Shown: positions 31,228 through 42,765 of the stretch, piece after piece
Layout of the letters: every line of letters starts with the position of its first letter
How positions within the stretch are numbered: the stretch's first letter is position 1
Assembly: GCA_014529385.2 (NCBI GenBank)
Contig: CM043950.1
Location: 154,306,445 to 154,370,444, forward strand
DNA length: 64,000 bases
Direction: 5' to 3'
DNA from: Adiantum capillus-veneris
Taxonomy: Eukaryota > Streptophyta > Polypodiopsida > Polypodiales > Pteridaceae
Notes under the pieces: model-generated
Told to the model about the DNA's origin: nothing
The model's input: only the letters and a program-made list of their open reading frames with translations
The model's database searches: none
Translations under genes and position numbers: made by a program

Positions 31228-31801
31228 TTATGGGCAAGAAGAGCAAGAAAGAGAATGAGAGGAGAGATCACAAAGCATTAACAAAGACAAAGAATTTGTT
31301 TCGCGCTCAAATGCCTCCTTTTTGCATTGGAGTTGAGCAGCCCTTTTTGTAGGTTCTTTGATGATAATAGGTGGGTCAATCGTGCTCTTTTCCTCAAGAT
31401 ATGTGTCTAGACTTTGGATCACTTTCCGTCAAAGGTTGTTTCTTCAGCTCCTCTATTGGTCCTTCATCACTCTCTTCATATTTGTCTTTAGGTTGTTCGA
31501 CAATTCTTCTCTTTGATCTTTTCATCAGAGGTACTATCTCCTCCTCCTCCTCTTTCTTCTCATTTTTTATGCCCGTTATAAGCCAACCATTCTGGTTAGG
31601 GGTAGGTGGTATGTTATCTGCTATTCCAACTGCATGATAATAAATTCTAGTTGAAAACTTTGCTACTCCCAAGTAGCCGATTACACTAGATTTCTTTGTG
31701 CTCTTGAAGGTGTTCAACAGATATGAAGCGTAGTCTATTGGCATGGTAGACTTGTCTTCAGAGCCAATGGGAAAGATGATGCTATTGCATGATTTGAACA
31801 A
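31228..31801 (-). pseudogene. Possible remnant of an uncharacterised element protein
   Basis: The minus-strand frame 31801-31394 gives 135 residues with a hydrophobic segment (YASYLLNTF, SVIGYLGVAKFSTRIYYHAVG) followed by a Lys/Glu-rich acidic tail. Related-looking but broken frames extend on both sides (31422-31228 and back to about 32350). No family was recognised. It may be a decayed gag-like or ORF1-like protein. Confidence 0.25.
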
Positions 31802-33263
31802 TTTTAGCGGTGTGGTCTCTTTAAATTAAAGTGAAGGTGTTGGTGGAAAATATATGGGGCTTGTGAATCACATATTGGAAGGTAGTAGCCACACATTTTT
31901 TTGAGTGAATACCCCTATCCACTTCTTTTCCTCAGATCTCATTTACTGTCTGCAATTATGGTAGCTTCAATGGTTCAACAACAATATCTTTTGTAATGTT
32001 GACATTGGGAATGTTGAATCTGTTGGCTTGACCTATAGACTCAAAGATTCTTTAGTAATGTTGACTTTGGTGGCTTGACTAGTAGAATCAGAAATTCTTG
32101 CAGTCTATTCTTTTTGGATTATGCTTAATAACTCATAGACTCTCTACAAGTCCACTCCTCAACACTCCATCTAATAGAATGGTAATAGGCCAAGATTTTA
32201 GTGTGGTTCTCTTAAATCTAGGGTCTGGGCCACATCATGCATCTCCTTGGGAAACATTTGCAACCAGTTGCACTACTTGGTTGTTACACTCTTGAATGGG
32301 TTGTGGAATATGTCCACATGGTATTGTTCCATCAATGCCAACTGTGGAAATGACATCAAGAAACGGATTTGATGATGGATTACGATGAATAGTTTGGCTA
32401 TGAGCTAATCACGCATGACAAGTGTGCAGTCCAATATAATAGAGTAGTTGTCTATGAACAATGGTAATCACTCAAAATTCAAGGAAAAAATACTTAAAAA
32501 AGGTCTCATATAGCAGAATCTAGTGGCAACAAAGTGTCAAAACCCAAGGATAAAGTGTCCAACTATAAGTTTGAAGGCATGAGTGATAAATCATGCAGAG
32601 GCTTCTCTAAGGGAATCCACATAATGGAAATATGCACAATTTTTTGCCCAATATTTCAATAACAACAAGACGTTCAAGATCAGGCAAGACTTGCAACATG
32701 CAAGTACATGCAAGTCCTATGACATACATGTAAGTCAATGATGCTTGGCATGGCCAACTAGTTGCTTTTATTTACAAAGCTATAATGCTAAATCCATTTT
32801 TGGCAAAGGACCAATGATTAGTTTAGAGAGGATGCTACTACAGAGGTAAGGGCTCACAGGTTCTTTTCTTGCTTGCAAATCATTTGAGTTTTACGACAAT
32901 AAGGTCAATGGGTATGACTCACTCATCAGGTAAGAAATTGATTTTTGTTTATTCGGAATTTGCTTCACAGATCTAATATGCAATGGACATTTGTGAATGA
33001 TCAAGGATCATAGCTGTCAAGCCAAGCAGGTACGAGATGAGAAACTTGTAAGTATTGTCTTGCTTCTCCATAAGATCTACAATTAGACAAGGTCAAAATT
33101 TTATGAATGATTGACTGCAAGGTCAACTTTCTTTTGTTATGACATCTGTCTGTGAACAATATCTATAGCTATGAGCAATGGTGGCATCCAAAGTGGGCCT
33201 ATTGTGATGTATCATGCAAAGACAATACTTCCCATGTCTAAAATATGCTAGGAGCATTCGAAC

Positions 33264-33265
<2 letters not shown>

Positions 33266-33294
<29 letters not shown>
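33266..33294. repeat. Homopolymer G run, 29 bases
   Basis: Uninterrupted G from 33266 to 33294; could form G-quadruplex structure or be an assembly-length artefact. Confidence 0.9.
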
Positions 33295-33295
<1 letters not shown>

Positions 33296-34099
33296 TTCGC
33301 AAGTGTCAGCAGGTTATTTCATTATGTGCCAAGATGGTATATATGGTGCATACGACAGATTCAAGTGAGTTTATATTTTGAAAACTCAAGACAACTAGCC
33401 AGAGCAGAGCAACCAGGTTAGACAATTTCATGTGTTCTTGTTTTTCTACATTTTAACATTTAAGTTGGCGATGATTGGCTATTGTACAAAGCAAAGTGCT
33501 TTGATAGGCATTAATGAAAATCAAGGCTTCTAGCTTGTGCCGAGATCCTATCATTGATTTTGATTCAATGGCATTGACACACAGTGGTGGGAATTTTGCA
33601 AAGTAAGGAGAATTATGGCATTGACACACATTTTACGTATGCCAATGGAGAATTATGATCTATCCATCTCCGCTTTGTGCAAGACACTTTTGGTATTGAC
33701 TCAATCTTTTAGGGGCCATCATTGTCGCCAAGGGTTTACATCTTTGCATCCATGTCATGCTAGTGAGGTATACATAATTTCATCTCCTTGTTGTTTACGC
33801 TTCTGCTACAACATTACCTACTCTGTCAAGGATGAGGTAGGTTATTGATGTCTTTAAACAATTTTTTATTTATGTTTCTTAATAGGCAAAGTGCCATACA
33901 TAAGTCACCCTAGTACAGTCATGAGCACATACCAGGTAGGTGGTTCAAGATGTTACTTATGTTACCTCTCTCTACAAGAGCATTGTACAAGCACACTATT
34001 GTCTGTTTATAGGATAAGCTACAACACATCCATTTTCTACACATATGCATATGTAGGGGACATGCAGCACAATCAAATAAGGGGTTTTTCTTGGCCCTG

Positions 34100-34103
<4 letters not shown>

Positions 34104-34147
<44 letters not shown>
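34104..34147. repeat. CT microsatellite
   Basis: About 22 CT units. Confidence 0.95.
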
Positions 34148-34150
<3 letters not shown>

Positions 34151-34721
34151 GATTCTTTGTGAGAAAAGTGAAATTAGGCATGATTTTACCAGAATCTTTC
34201 TATGTTGATATGGTAATAGGAAGGGCTAAGAGCCATCAATTTTTGAAAGTCTAAGAGCCACTGCCATATGTTTTTAATCCTTCTATGATGGCTTTCAAGA
34301 TCAAATAATTCTATTCAGTTGAGTACCCATCAATTCTAATAAACAAGCAAGAGTCTTGCCATTACTAACTTTTTGGGTGTTATATTTAGCACTAAATACT
34401 TTAAGTAAGAAGATCAAGTTGAGTTTTTGAAATTCTTAAAGTTTGTAAAATCTTATTTCTACCAAGGTGTATAGATGAAGCAAGCATTTCACACAGCATG
34501 GCTTTCACAAAAACTCAAGATTATGGACTTTTAGGTCTACAAAACATCTAATTGTGAATACGATTCTAACTTGAGTAGATCCCCTATTTTGTCTATAGCA
34601 CCGAGAGTGATTATATTATCACAATTGTGGGGTAAGACCTACCTCTTGATTAGGAAATCACTTACTAAGTGTTGATGATCAATTCTTGGAACCTTCACAC
34701 TTCAACGAGGAGTGCACTTTA

Positions 34722-35806
34722 GCGAGTGTAGAGTAAGGATAACAAGGATCCCTCTCACTCATGTCGTAAAGTGTTTATAATTATTTCCACCAAATTACAT
34801 CTTGTACTTGTAGGATGTTTGTTTTTTAGAAATCCTTAGTTGAAACATATTCCACATGTGGAGAATATGAGTCTCTGGGGAATGGCACTAGCGCGCGCTC
34901 TCGGGGGATGCACTATGTAATCATGTTAATGTAGGACGTGAGTTTGAAAGTAGGGATTTTAAAATTGCATTTTTTGGCAATTTAATAGAGATACATTAAA
35001 ATAATGGGTTTTTAAATGCAACTTTGGAAAAAATCCTAAAAATCATTTAGAAATGTTAAAAGAGGAGTTTTTTTAATACCCCAAAAACACATGTTATATA
35101 AGGGAGTTTTGAATGGTGAAACCCCTGAGTACGTGCTAGTCAGATCCGTTTAAACTCCCATTTTGTGCACATTGTATCAGGAACAATTCCAGTGGCCATG
35201 AATTTTTTAGTGCTTAGAACAACTTTTTAAGGTTACAAGTGATGCTAAACAACATTAATGGATGGTTTTTTATGCATATAGCAAGGCTATGTGTTGTATT
35301 TTTCACATTATATTATGGTTCAAACGTTTAAGCAAGGCTTGCAAAATATTGCAGTAGAAAGTGTTTGGTTTCTTCTTTGACCTATTTACTCCTCTCTTTG
35401 ATGTGTACTATGAGAATCACCTATGCCATACGTAGTGGCTATTAGACTCACAAAAATGCACATTTGGATTGGTTTTTGCTAAAGGCATGCACACTAGGTG
35501 TTATAGGCCCTAGTGTTTAGCAAAGGCTCATTTGGAACGACATGCAACTTCATGAAACATCTTATGAATCATTGTGCACTCTATATGTATCTTTATGAGC
35601 TTAGTTGTGGGTCTATCAATCATCAATAGAGTTCATGGATTGGTTTAGGTGTTGGTAGATAAGTGAGTAAACTTTGTATAGTTAACCAAGCTAGTTTTGC
35701 TTACCATTGTTGATAACTTAGCAATTTCGCAACAAATTGTGACCAAGTTACGAGTCATTTTTAAATGGTTGGGAAACACAATTCAGTATTGTCAGTCATC
35801 CAAAGA
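34722..35806. repeat. Diverged duplicate block B with MITE-like insert and inverted tail
   Basis: Pairs with block A. It differs by a ~254-bp insert (34887-35140), by reversal of its last ~105 bp (35704-35806) relative to A, and is cut at 35806 by the copia LTR. Confidence 0.7.
34887..35140. mobile_element. MITE-like insertion
   Basis: Present in block B but absent from block A between the matching words GTCTCTGGG and ATTTTGTGCA. The ends ACTAGCGCGCGCTC and the reverse complement of the right end, ACTAGCACGTACTC, form an imperfect terminal inverted repeat. No ORF. The target duplication is unclear. Confidence 0.5.
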
Positions 35807-36032
35807 TGTTGGAATTAGGGTTGCAGAGAAATGCACACAGCTTGGAGAAGACAAAGGAAGCTCAAGGCACACAAGAGAGAGTATATTACTTAGTGTGCAA
35901 TGGAAAGATAGATATCCCTAGAGTGATGGGCATATATACAATGCAGGGGGGGAAAACCTCCTAAAGAGGGAAAAAATGCCTCGACGGTCCTAGTGTGCTC
36001 ACACACATCACTACCACATGTATGTGGTAACA
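35807..36032 (-). repeat. Probable 3' LTR of the copia element
   Basis: On the minus strand it begins TGTTACCAC after a purine-rich CCAAGGGGCAT and ends ATTCCAACA; it contains a TATATATG motif. No partner LTR is visible in the window. Confidence 0.5.
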
Positions 36033-36106
36033 AATGCCCCTTGGAGTGATGCATGAACGAGAGCTGGCACATGAATAAAGGGAAGTGCCATGCCCTGAGG
36101 ACATGA

Positions 36107-36963
36107 TCACTCCACAAAGGGGAGTAAGCCCAAAGCTTTGCGGAAAGCTTCAAGCTTCTCATGAGACAATGCCTTTGTGAAAAGATCTGCAAGGTTGTCT
36201 TGTGTTGGCACATAAGACAAGCTGATCTCTCCTACTGAGAGCCTCTCCCTGACATAGTGATAATGCACCTCAATGTGCTTTGTGAAAACATGAAAACCTG
36301 GGTTCCTCTCAATAACTGCCAATGCGCTTTGACTATCATGTAGATAGTGTTGGCAGTGTCCTGTCCAACACCCAAATCAGCCATAAGGTGTCTGAGCCAT
36401 ACACACTCAATCGTAGCTGTGAAGACTACCCTGTAGTCAGCCTCACAACTCGAAGTGGCCATAGTAGTTTGCTTCTTGCTCAACCATGATATACATGAAC
36501 TGCCAAGCATGAAACAAAAACCACTTGTGGACACTCATGGTCACAACAACCAGCCCAATCTGAGTCCAAAAAATCATGTAGGTCTAGCGGCAATGATCTC
36601 CCCTTGGGATAAAACAAGCCAAGATGTAAAGTTCCACTAAGTTAGCAGAAAATACTCTTGACAACCTGCCAATTCTTAGACACTAGGCTATGCATAAATT
36701 TGCTGACCTGTGAGACTGCAAACTGAATATTTGGCCTTGTTGCATACATAAATGAGGCATCCAACAAAAATTTGGTAAAGAGTGACATTAGCAGGATCAC
36801 CAACATCATGAAGACTCAATTTCAAACGTGTTTCCATGGGAGTGGCAATAGGTTTGCAATCCTCAAGTCCAAACTTACATATCAATGTCTCTATGTAACT
36901 TTTCTGACACAAGGCAATACCACCATCACACTGCTTAAACTGTATACCCAAGTAATGATGCAA
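36107..36963 (-). pseudogene. Copia RT end and RNase H
   Basis: Minus strand. HHYLGIQF and the RSYxGxLIYL-like region (36963-36688) end the RT. RNase H is in 36534-36107 (STSGFCFMLGSSCISWLSKKQ, SSCEADY, then HIEVHYHYVRERL and DNLADLFTKAL), split over two frames, with a stop at 36107. This is the normal C-terminus of a copia polyprotein. Confidence 0.8.
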
Positions 36964-37042
36964 CAGCCCAAATCTTTCATCTTGAAAGTAGCATTCAAAT
37001 CAGCCTTAAATTCAGCAATATGTCTCTCATTTGGTCCAGTGA

Positions 37043-38159
37043 TCAGCAAAAAACATCTACATAAAGAACCACAATGAGAAGTACATCACCCTCACGCTTT
37101 AAATACAATGTGCTTTCTGTTGGACTGCTACGAAAGCCTTGTTTAACCAAATGAGTGTCAGCTTTCTCATACCAAGTTTGAGGAGATTGCTTCAACCCAT
37201 ACAAAGCCTTGTTACATTTGCACATTTTGTCCTCTTGTCCTTTCTTGACAAAACTGCGAGGCTGCACTACATAAACTTCCTCAAATATGTCACCATTCAA
37301 GAAGCAGTAACAATGTCTGATTGATGTACATCCCAACCAAAAAGAGGTTCCAATGCACATAGAAAACGAACAGTAGTCATACGACAAGTGGGAGAAAAAT
37401 TTTCTTCATAATCTACGCCTTTTTGCTGTGCATAATCCTTTGCAACAAGTTGAGCCTTATGGCGATCAATCTCACCATCCAGCTTGCGTTTCAACTTGTA
37501 AACCCACTTTGTACCAATGGCCTTTTTGCTAGGAGGCAAATCACATAAAGTCCATGTGTCATTTTCTATAAGTGCATCATATTTTGATTGCATGGTAGCT
37601 ATCCAATTTTTTGAATTCTGTGCTTCATCAAAAGAGAGAGGTTCCTCAACATCATGTAAGCTAGACATATCCAAAGCATAACAATCTGATGCATAAGATG
37701 CAAGGCGAGAGCCTGAACAAGTATGACTAGGCAAAGGTGCATTCAGTTTACTGTCATGCAATGTATGCATAGCCATTTTGGCATACCTCTAGCCTGCTCA
37801 TTTTCAGCCCTTTCCTCATCAAGTACATCATGTACATCTGCATCAGTAATAGGCTGATCTGTAACATTTTTGGAAAACCCCATAGGCTGCACATTTGTCT
37901 CATTGGAATTTACATTCGAACTTCCACCACTGAAAAGAGGCAACAAAGTGTCATAAATTTCCTATGAGCTTACATTATTGTCTCTAGTACATGACAGCAA
38001 GGGCTGAACAAAATCTTCCACAAACACTACATCTCGTGAAACCAAAATATGCTTTGTTTGTAGATGATACAATCTATAACCTTTGCTTTTAGCACTATAA
38101 CCAACAAAAATACATTTAACACCCTTATCATCCAATTTCTTATGTTGCACTTGTGGCAC
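37043..38159 (-). pseudogene. Copia linker and reverse transcriptase
   Basis: Minus strand in several frames. The piece 38159-37962 carries the post-integrase segment GVKCIFVGYSAKSKGYRLY. RT starts in 37776-37297 (NDTWTLCDLPPSKKAIGTKWVYKLK, AQLVAKDYAQQKGVDYEENFSP) and continues in 37387-37043 (KALYGLKQSPQTWYEK). The catalytic YVDD box near 37050 is broken by the loss of one base inside the second Asp codon, giving YVDVFC and a stop. Confidence 0.8.
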
Positions 38160-39240
38160 TTAACCATAAGCCAAACAACCAAAAACACGCATGTGCTCAA
38201 TAGGTGGCTTTCTATCATGCCATGCTTTATATGGAGTCATAGATTGCAATGCTTTTATAGGACAGCTATTGAGTACATAAGTGTCACACATGACAGCCTT
38301 GAGCCAAAATGAATGTAGTAGAGCTTGATTCTTGACCATACATCTTGCCATTTTTGTAAGAGACCTGTTTTTCCTCTCAGCAACAACATTTTTTTGAGGT
38401 GTATACAACATTGCACATTGGTTTTTTATCCCACGACTAGCCAGAAATGCATTAAATTCATGAGACATATACTCCCCCCCTCGATCGGAACGGAGGGTGC
38501 CCATAGTACATTTCGATACATTTTCAACCATAGCCCGAAATCGTTTGCAGCACATAAAAACTTCGGGCTTTGCTTTAAGCGGAAATACCCATGCATGCCT
38601 GGAGTAATCATCAATGAAAGTCACGAAGTATAGGTAATTGCCCAAGGACAAAGTTTGCATGGGCCCACAAACATCACTATGCACAAGCTGCTGCAACATG
38701 CATGTGGCCCTAACTGAACCATCCTTTGGATGCTGCATTTTACCCAAAATACAGCCTTCACAAACATGTTTGACAGGTGCTTCAAGAGGCGGCAAAGAAG
38801 CACCATATCAGATTTTTGCAAACGCAGCAAACTGGCAAAATTCAGATGACCAAAACGTGCATGCCAAAGTTTTGCATCTAAAATAGCTCTTGGTTTGCAA
38901 CTGCATTTACAAAATATTTTCCACACTTGTCATATAAAGTGAGCTTATACAGCCCACGGCACAAAAGGCCAGATGCAACAATTTCATCACCAAAATTGAG
39001 ATCATGAACTGTACATTTGTCATCCACAAATTTGACTACACGTCCAAGTCTAGCAAGTGCGGATATAGACAAGAGATTCTTCTTGATCCCAGGTACATAA
39101 AGTGCATCAACAAGTGTGAAGGAACTGCCACTTGCAGCAGTAAGCACAATCTCTCCAACTCCCTGAACCGGATAAGGGGTTGTTGGCACAAGTGACTGAA
39201 TTCCCATGAGGGATAGACTCAAGAGAGATGAACAATTCAC
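38160..39240 (-). pseudogene. Copia GAG-pre-integrase and integrase
   Basis: Minus strand. A LYVPGIKKNLLSISALA segment (end of the protease region) is followed by the GAG-pre-integrase LWHARFGHLNFASL and the zinc-binding CEGCILGKM. The integrase core has Asp in HSDVCGPM, Asp in LRSDRGGEY and Glu in VVAERKNR, so the D,D,E residues are all present. At least one frameshift separates the pre-integrase frame (39240-38621) from the integrase frame (38795-38160), and a stop follows AYG at 38160. It would insert cDNA into the genome. Its catalytic residues survive although the element is dead. Confidence 0.8.
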
Positions 39241-39290
39241 AATTTTTCTTCTTGTGGTGGTTGACCATCATCTCCTGATACCATGAATGT

Positions 39291-41116
39291 GATTTTGTAT
39301 AGTTTTGGATTTGTAGTTCTTCCCCTAGGCTAAATTTTGAAAATTGGAAGCTCTAGTGTGTTTTTTGATATTGGGAACAAAGTGAAAGTAGGAAGGGATC
39401 TATGATGAAAAAGTGCAAAATGGGATGTAATATGGCTTGGAGATAGTAAGTGTGCTTATTATCCACCCTTGCAACTACTAGACCAAATTGGCATCTAGCT
39501 ATGCACACTTGTCCTATAGGCCTAGTAAGTACCATTTAGCTCCCTTTGAACTTGTTTTGATCCCTTTGGATTGTTCCCTCAACTTGACCCTCTAACTCTA
39601 ATGGTTTTTCCCTCGACACTTGGTGGTCTTCTTATTCACTCTAAGCTTACAAGCATGTTCCATAGGTTTTAGGGATAAGCCCTATCAAATTTTGTCCCAT
39701 TTAGAGTAGATATATGGGGGTGGGTCAAAAATTATGCTTTGTACCCCTTCAAGCCAATTTCTTGTACCATAATCCCAAAATGTTGTTTTTTCTTGATGCC
39801 ACCTAGGTACATTGCTTATACAATCTATGGGAGAGCCTTTCATGAAGTCGGACCTTGATTGTGACACTTGGCCAAATTTGGGCTTACTATCTATAGAGCT
39901 CTATTCCCTAATGAAATGGTCATTTCATCTTGTGAGAATGTTACATGTACCTATTCTATATCTTCCTTCAAGTTTGGTTGGATTTGGTGCACCTAGTCAA
40001 TTGTTACAATCAGTTTAGCTTTCCTTCTCTCTTGGGAAGGTTCTGCTAACCTAGGGTTTGTTTGGACTACCCCAACCCTAAAATTACAATCAAATATGTC
40101 CATCAGTAGGTTAGGAGCTTATCCCTGATGTCTCATGTGAGTCACTAGTAATCATGGTAAACAAGCACAAGGAAGCCTCCAAGAACTCTCTCCACAAAAT
40201 GCAAGTACAAAGTTCTGGAGAACTAGGACTATACATACCCAAGTTTCCCAAATCACTTTCTTTCAAAACCCTTGATTAGTCCTACACTTCATGAAGTATA
40301 CTTCTCTTTCAAAAATTTCTTCATTTGGACTCGGATTGCCCTGTTTCTGAACATTTCACCAAATCAGGCTTTGTGGGTCTATTTCAGGCCTCCCATCACC
40401 ATCGTCACAATTGAACAAGTTTTTACATGCTCATTTGTCTCCTTTTCTTGATCACCAAGGTATCTTTTATCCCGTCATTTGAGCTTATTTACTTTAATTT
40501 TCTATTTTTGATCTTTTTATTAGAAAAAATTAAAGGAAAATTACAATGCTAATCTAAAAAATAGAAAACCAATCCAAAAATTACATAAGCATACTTAATT
40601 GTTACTATACTTGGTCATAATTTTGTGAATTTGTTTTTTTTTAATCACTTTTTTGTCCAAAAAATACGTAAAAAGAGTACTATTTGTAATATTATGTATG
40701 TTATCGCCGTCCTCTTTACTTATAAAAGCATTTCTCATGGAGTTGTTGAGAAAAATATCACACTTTAACATACAAACACTTCAAGCATTACCCTTTTTCT
40801 AGCCAATTTCATCCTTTGTAGTCCACATCCAAACTGCCTGTGGGACATAGTGTATAGCCTGGGTAGTGATGTCCATGGCTTGAGAAATCATGTCTATGCA
40901 TAACTGTGATTGACTCTAGCATGCTTGTCTCATGAGTCAATGTAATTCAAAACACAATGCTATGCAAGAGGAGGGTCATGAGTGGATTGGTCAAAGGTTT
41001 CTACCAATGTCAAAGACTCCTATTGGTTAACTCTCTTGAAGAGTAGATTTTGAAGCAATTGTGATCGTTCTTTGATGGTCCTTGACAAACAACCATTTGT
41101 TTTTGGTGGATCATTC
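39291..41116. other. Unassigned DNA between the copia element and gypsy element 2
   Basis: AT-rich; no ORF, LTR or RNA gene is supported. The copia 5' LTR and the element 2 3' LTR should border this stretch but neither is recognisable. Confidence 0.4.
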
Positions 41117-41473
41117 TTAAGTGAGATTGGTTGTTGTTTTCTTCTCTTTACGTACTCCATACATAAGGACTTTATCACCAACTTTGATGTCCTTGTCCTT
41201 CACATGGCGATCAAACCACTTCTTTCTCCTATCCTTTTCCACAAGAGCATTTTGCACAGCCAACTGTCTCTCTTCGTCTAGTTTTTCTAAGATATACAAA
41301 CGCTCGGTTAAGGGGTTACCATTCCATCCTTCTTGCGAAGCTACCCTAAGACTAGGAATGACAAACTCCCAAGGCATAACCGCTTCTTGGCCGTATACCA
41401 TTTTGAATGGCGTACAATTAATAGCCACTTTATAAGCAGTACGATAAGCCCATAGAGCAGATGTCAACTTCAA
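41117..41473 (-). pseudogene. Integrase C-terminal part of element 2, truncated
   Basis: LTSALWAYRTAYKVAINCTPFKMVYG, then RHVKDKDIKVGDKVLMY, the normal integrase C-terminal segments. Similarity to element 3 ends after VLMYGVRKEKK near 41140 and the frame stops at 41117. This marks the point where the 3' end of the element was lost. Confidence 0.8.
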
Positions 41474-41552
41474 ATCCCAATCAGTGCGATGAGCTTCTAC
41501 CGTCTTGGTTAAAATAGAGATTAGAGTCTTGTTGGTGCTCTCGGCTTGTCCA

Positions 41553-42740
41553 TTAGCTTGCGGGTAATAAGATTGTAGACTTATGGTGGGATATCATAAA
41601 GGTCGTGGTGAGCTCTCTTATTACCTCATTTATAAAATAGGTACCATTATCACTAACAATTTCAAAAGGGCAACCAAATCTTGTGATAATGTTCTCAAAA
41701 AGAAACTTAGCTGTTGTCCTCGCGTCAGCTTTTTGTGAAGCCTTAGCTTCAGCCCACTTTGTTACATAGTCCATAGCAACTAGAATATATCGAGATTGAG
41801 TGTTGCGAGCTGCGGGACTAATTGGACCTACAAAGTCTAAGCCCCATTTTTCAAATGGTTGGGTTACTTTAATAGGATGTAAGGGCATTCTATCTTTCCG
41901 CTGTGTGGTCTTGTAATGTTGGCACTCATCACACCCTTTTGCAAAAAGTGATGCATCCTTAAATAAAGTTGGCCACCAATAGCTTGATTGCAGCACCTTT
42001 CTAGCAGTCAGGTCTCCTGAAAAATGTCCTCCTGCTATGCCCATATGTGCTTCTTGCAAGATATACAAATATTCATCCTCGCGGGCACAACGCCTAAGAA
42101 TATCATCCTTGCCTAATCTATACAGAGTTCCGGCAATCAAACAATAGGGTTCACATTCTTTTACTAGCCTTCGAGCGATATCCTTACGAAGTTCCTTGGG
42201 TGGAAAAACATTAACTAAAAAGTTAACAATATTCTCACTCCATTCAGGCATAGTCTCAACTATGAATAGGGAAGTATCGGTTAATTCATCATCAACTCCT
42301 GTAGGGGCTTCACCATTGGGTATGCGAGACAAATGATCAGCCATGACGCGCCTTTTACCGGGTCTCACTACAATCGTGAAATCAAACTCCAGAAGAATTA
42401 ACAACCATCGTGTGATTCTTCCTGTGGAGCATGTCTTGTTTACCAGATACAGCAACGCTTGATGGTCCACATAAAATACAAACTTGTTTGCCAGAAGGTA
42501 GTAGCGAAATTTCTTTACTGCATAAACCATTGCCAAACCTTCTCGCTCTGTAGTGGTGTAGTTCCTTTCAGCATCGTTCAATTGACGTCTTGCAAAGCTA
42601 ATGGGATAGTCCAATTTATGTTCTCCTGGTTGAGTGAGAACACACCCAATAGCAAAGTTTGATGCATCAATATGCACATGGAAAATGACATCCCAGTTAG
42701 GTGTCCTTAAAATCGGAGCACTTGCTAGTGTTTTCTTCAA
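41553..42740 (-). pseudogene. RNase H and integrase of element 2
   Basis: 395 codons. RNase H: HIDASNFAIGCVLTQPGEH, EREGLAMVYAVKKF, VDHQALLYLVNK. The integrase HHCC finger is HMGIAGGHFSG ... CDECQ. Core Asp residues lie in WGLDFVGPI and SDNGTYF; the frame is lost just before the Glu-containing segment (after ISHHKST), so the third catalytic residue is in another frame near 41540. Close to element 3 in layout. Confidence 0.88.
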
Positions 42741-42765
42741 TTGTTCATAGGCCTGGTCACACTCT

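Larger units (their letters stand above)
30691..34721. other. Unassigned DNA between the duplicate blocks
   Basis: No gene is clearly supported. It contains one weak minus-strand ORF remnant (31228-31801), a 29-base G run and a CT microsatellite. If blocks A and B were LTRs this would be the internal region of an old element, but no RT or integrase was recognised. Confidence 0.4.
35807..39290 (-). mobile_element. Decayed Ty1/copia retrotransposon
   Basis: On the minus strand, the copia order protease end/GAG-pre-integrase, integrase, RT, RNase H runs from about 39240 to 36107, followed by a 226-bp LTR-like segment. Integrase before RT defines copia. The gag and the 5' LTR were not found; the right boundary is provisional. 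Confidence 0.8.

Noticed and set aside
29744-35806. Duplicate blocks A and B as the LTRs of one old element
   Set aside because: Spacing would suit, but no primer site, polypurine tract, TG/CA ends or pol domains were seen; left as an unexplained duplication.
39272-39283. Minus-strand TGGTATCAGGAG resembling an initiator-Met primer site for the copia element
   Set aside because: Only partly matches the usual TGGTATCAGAGC, no LTR like 35807-36032 lies beside it, and it is only ~40 bases from the protease-end region with no room for gag.
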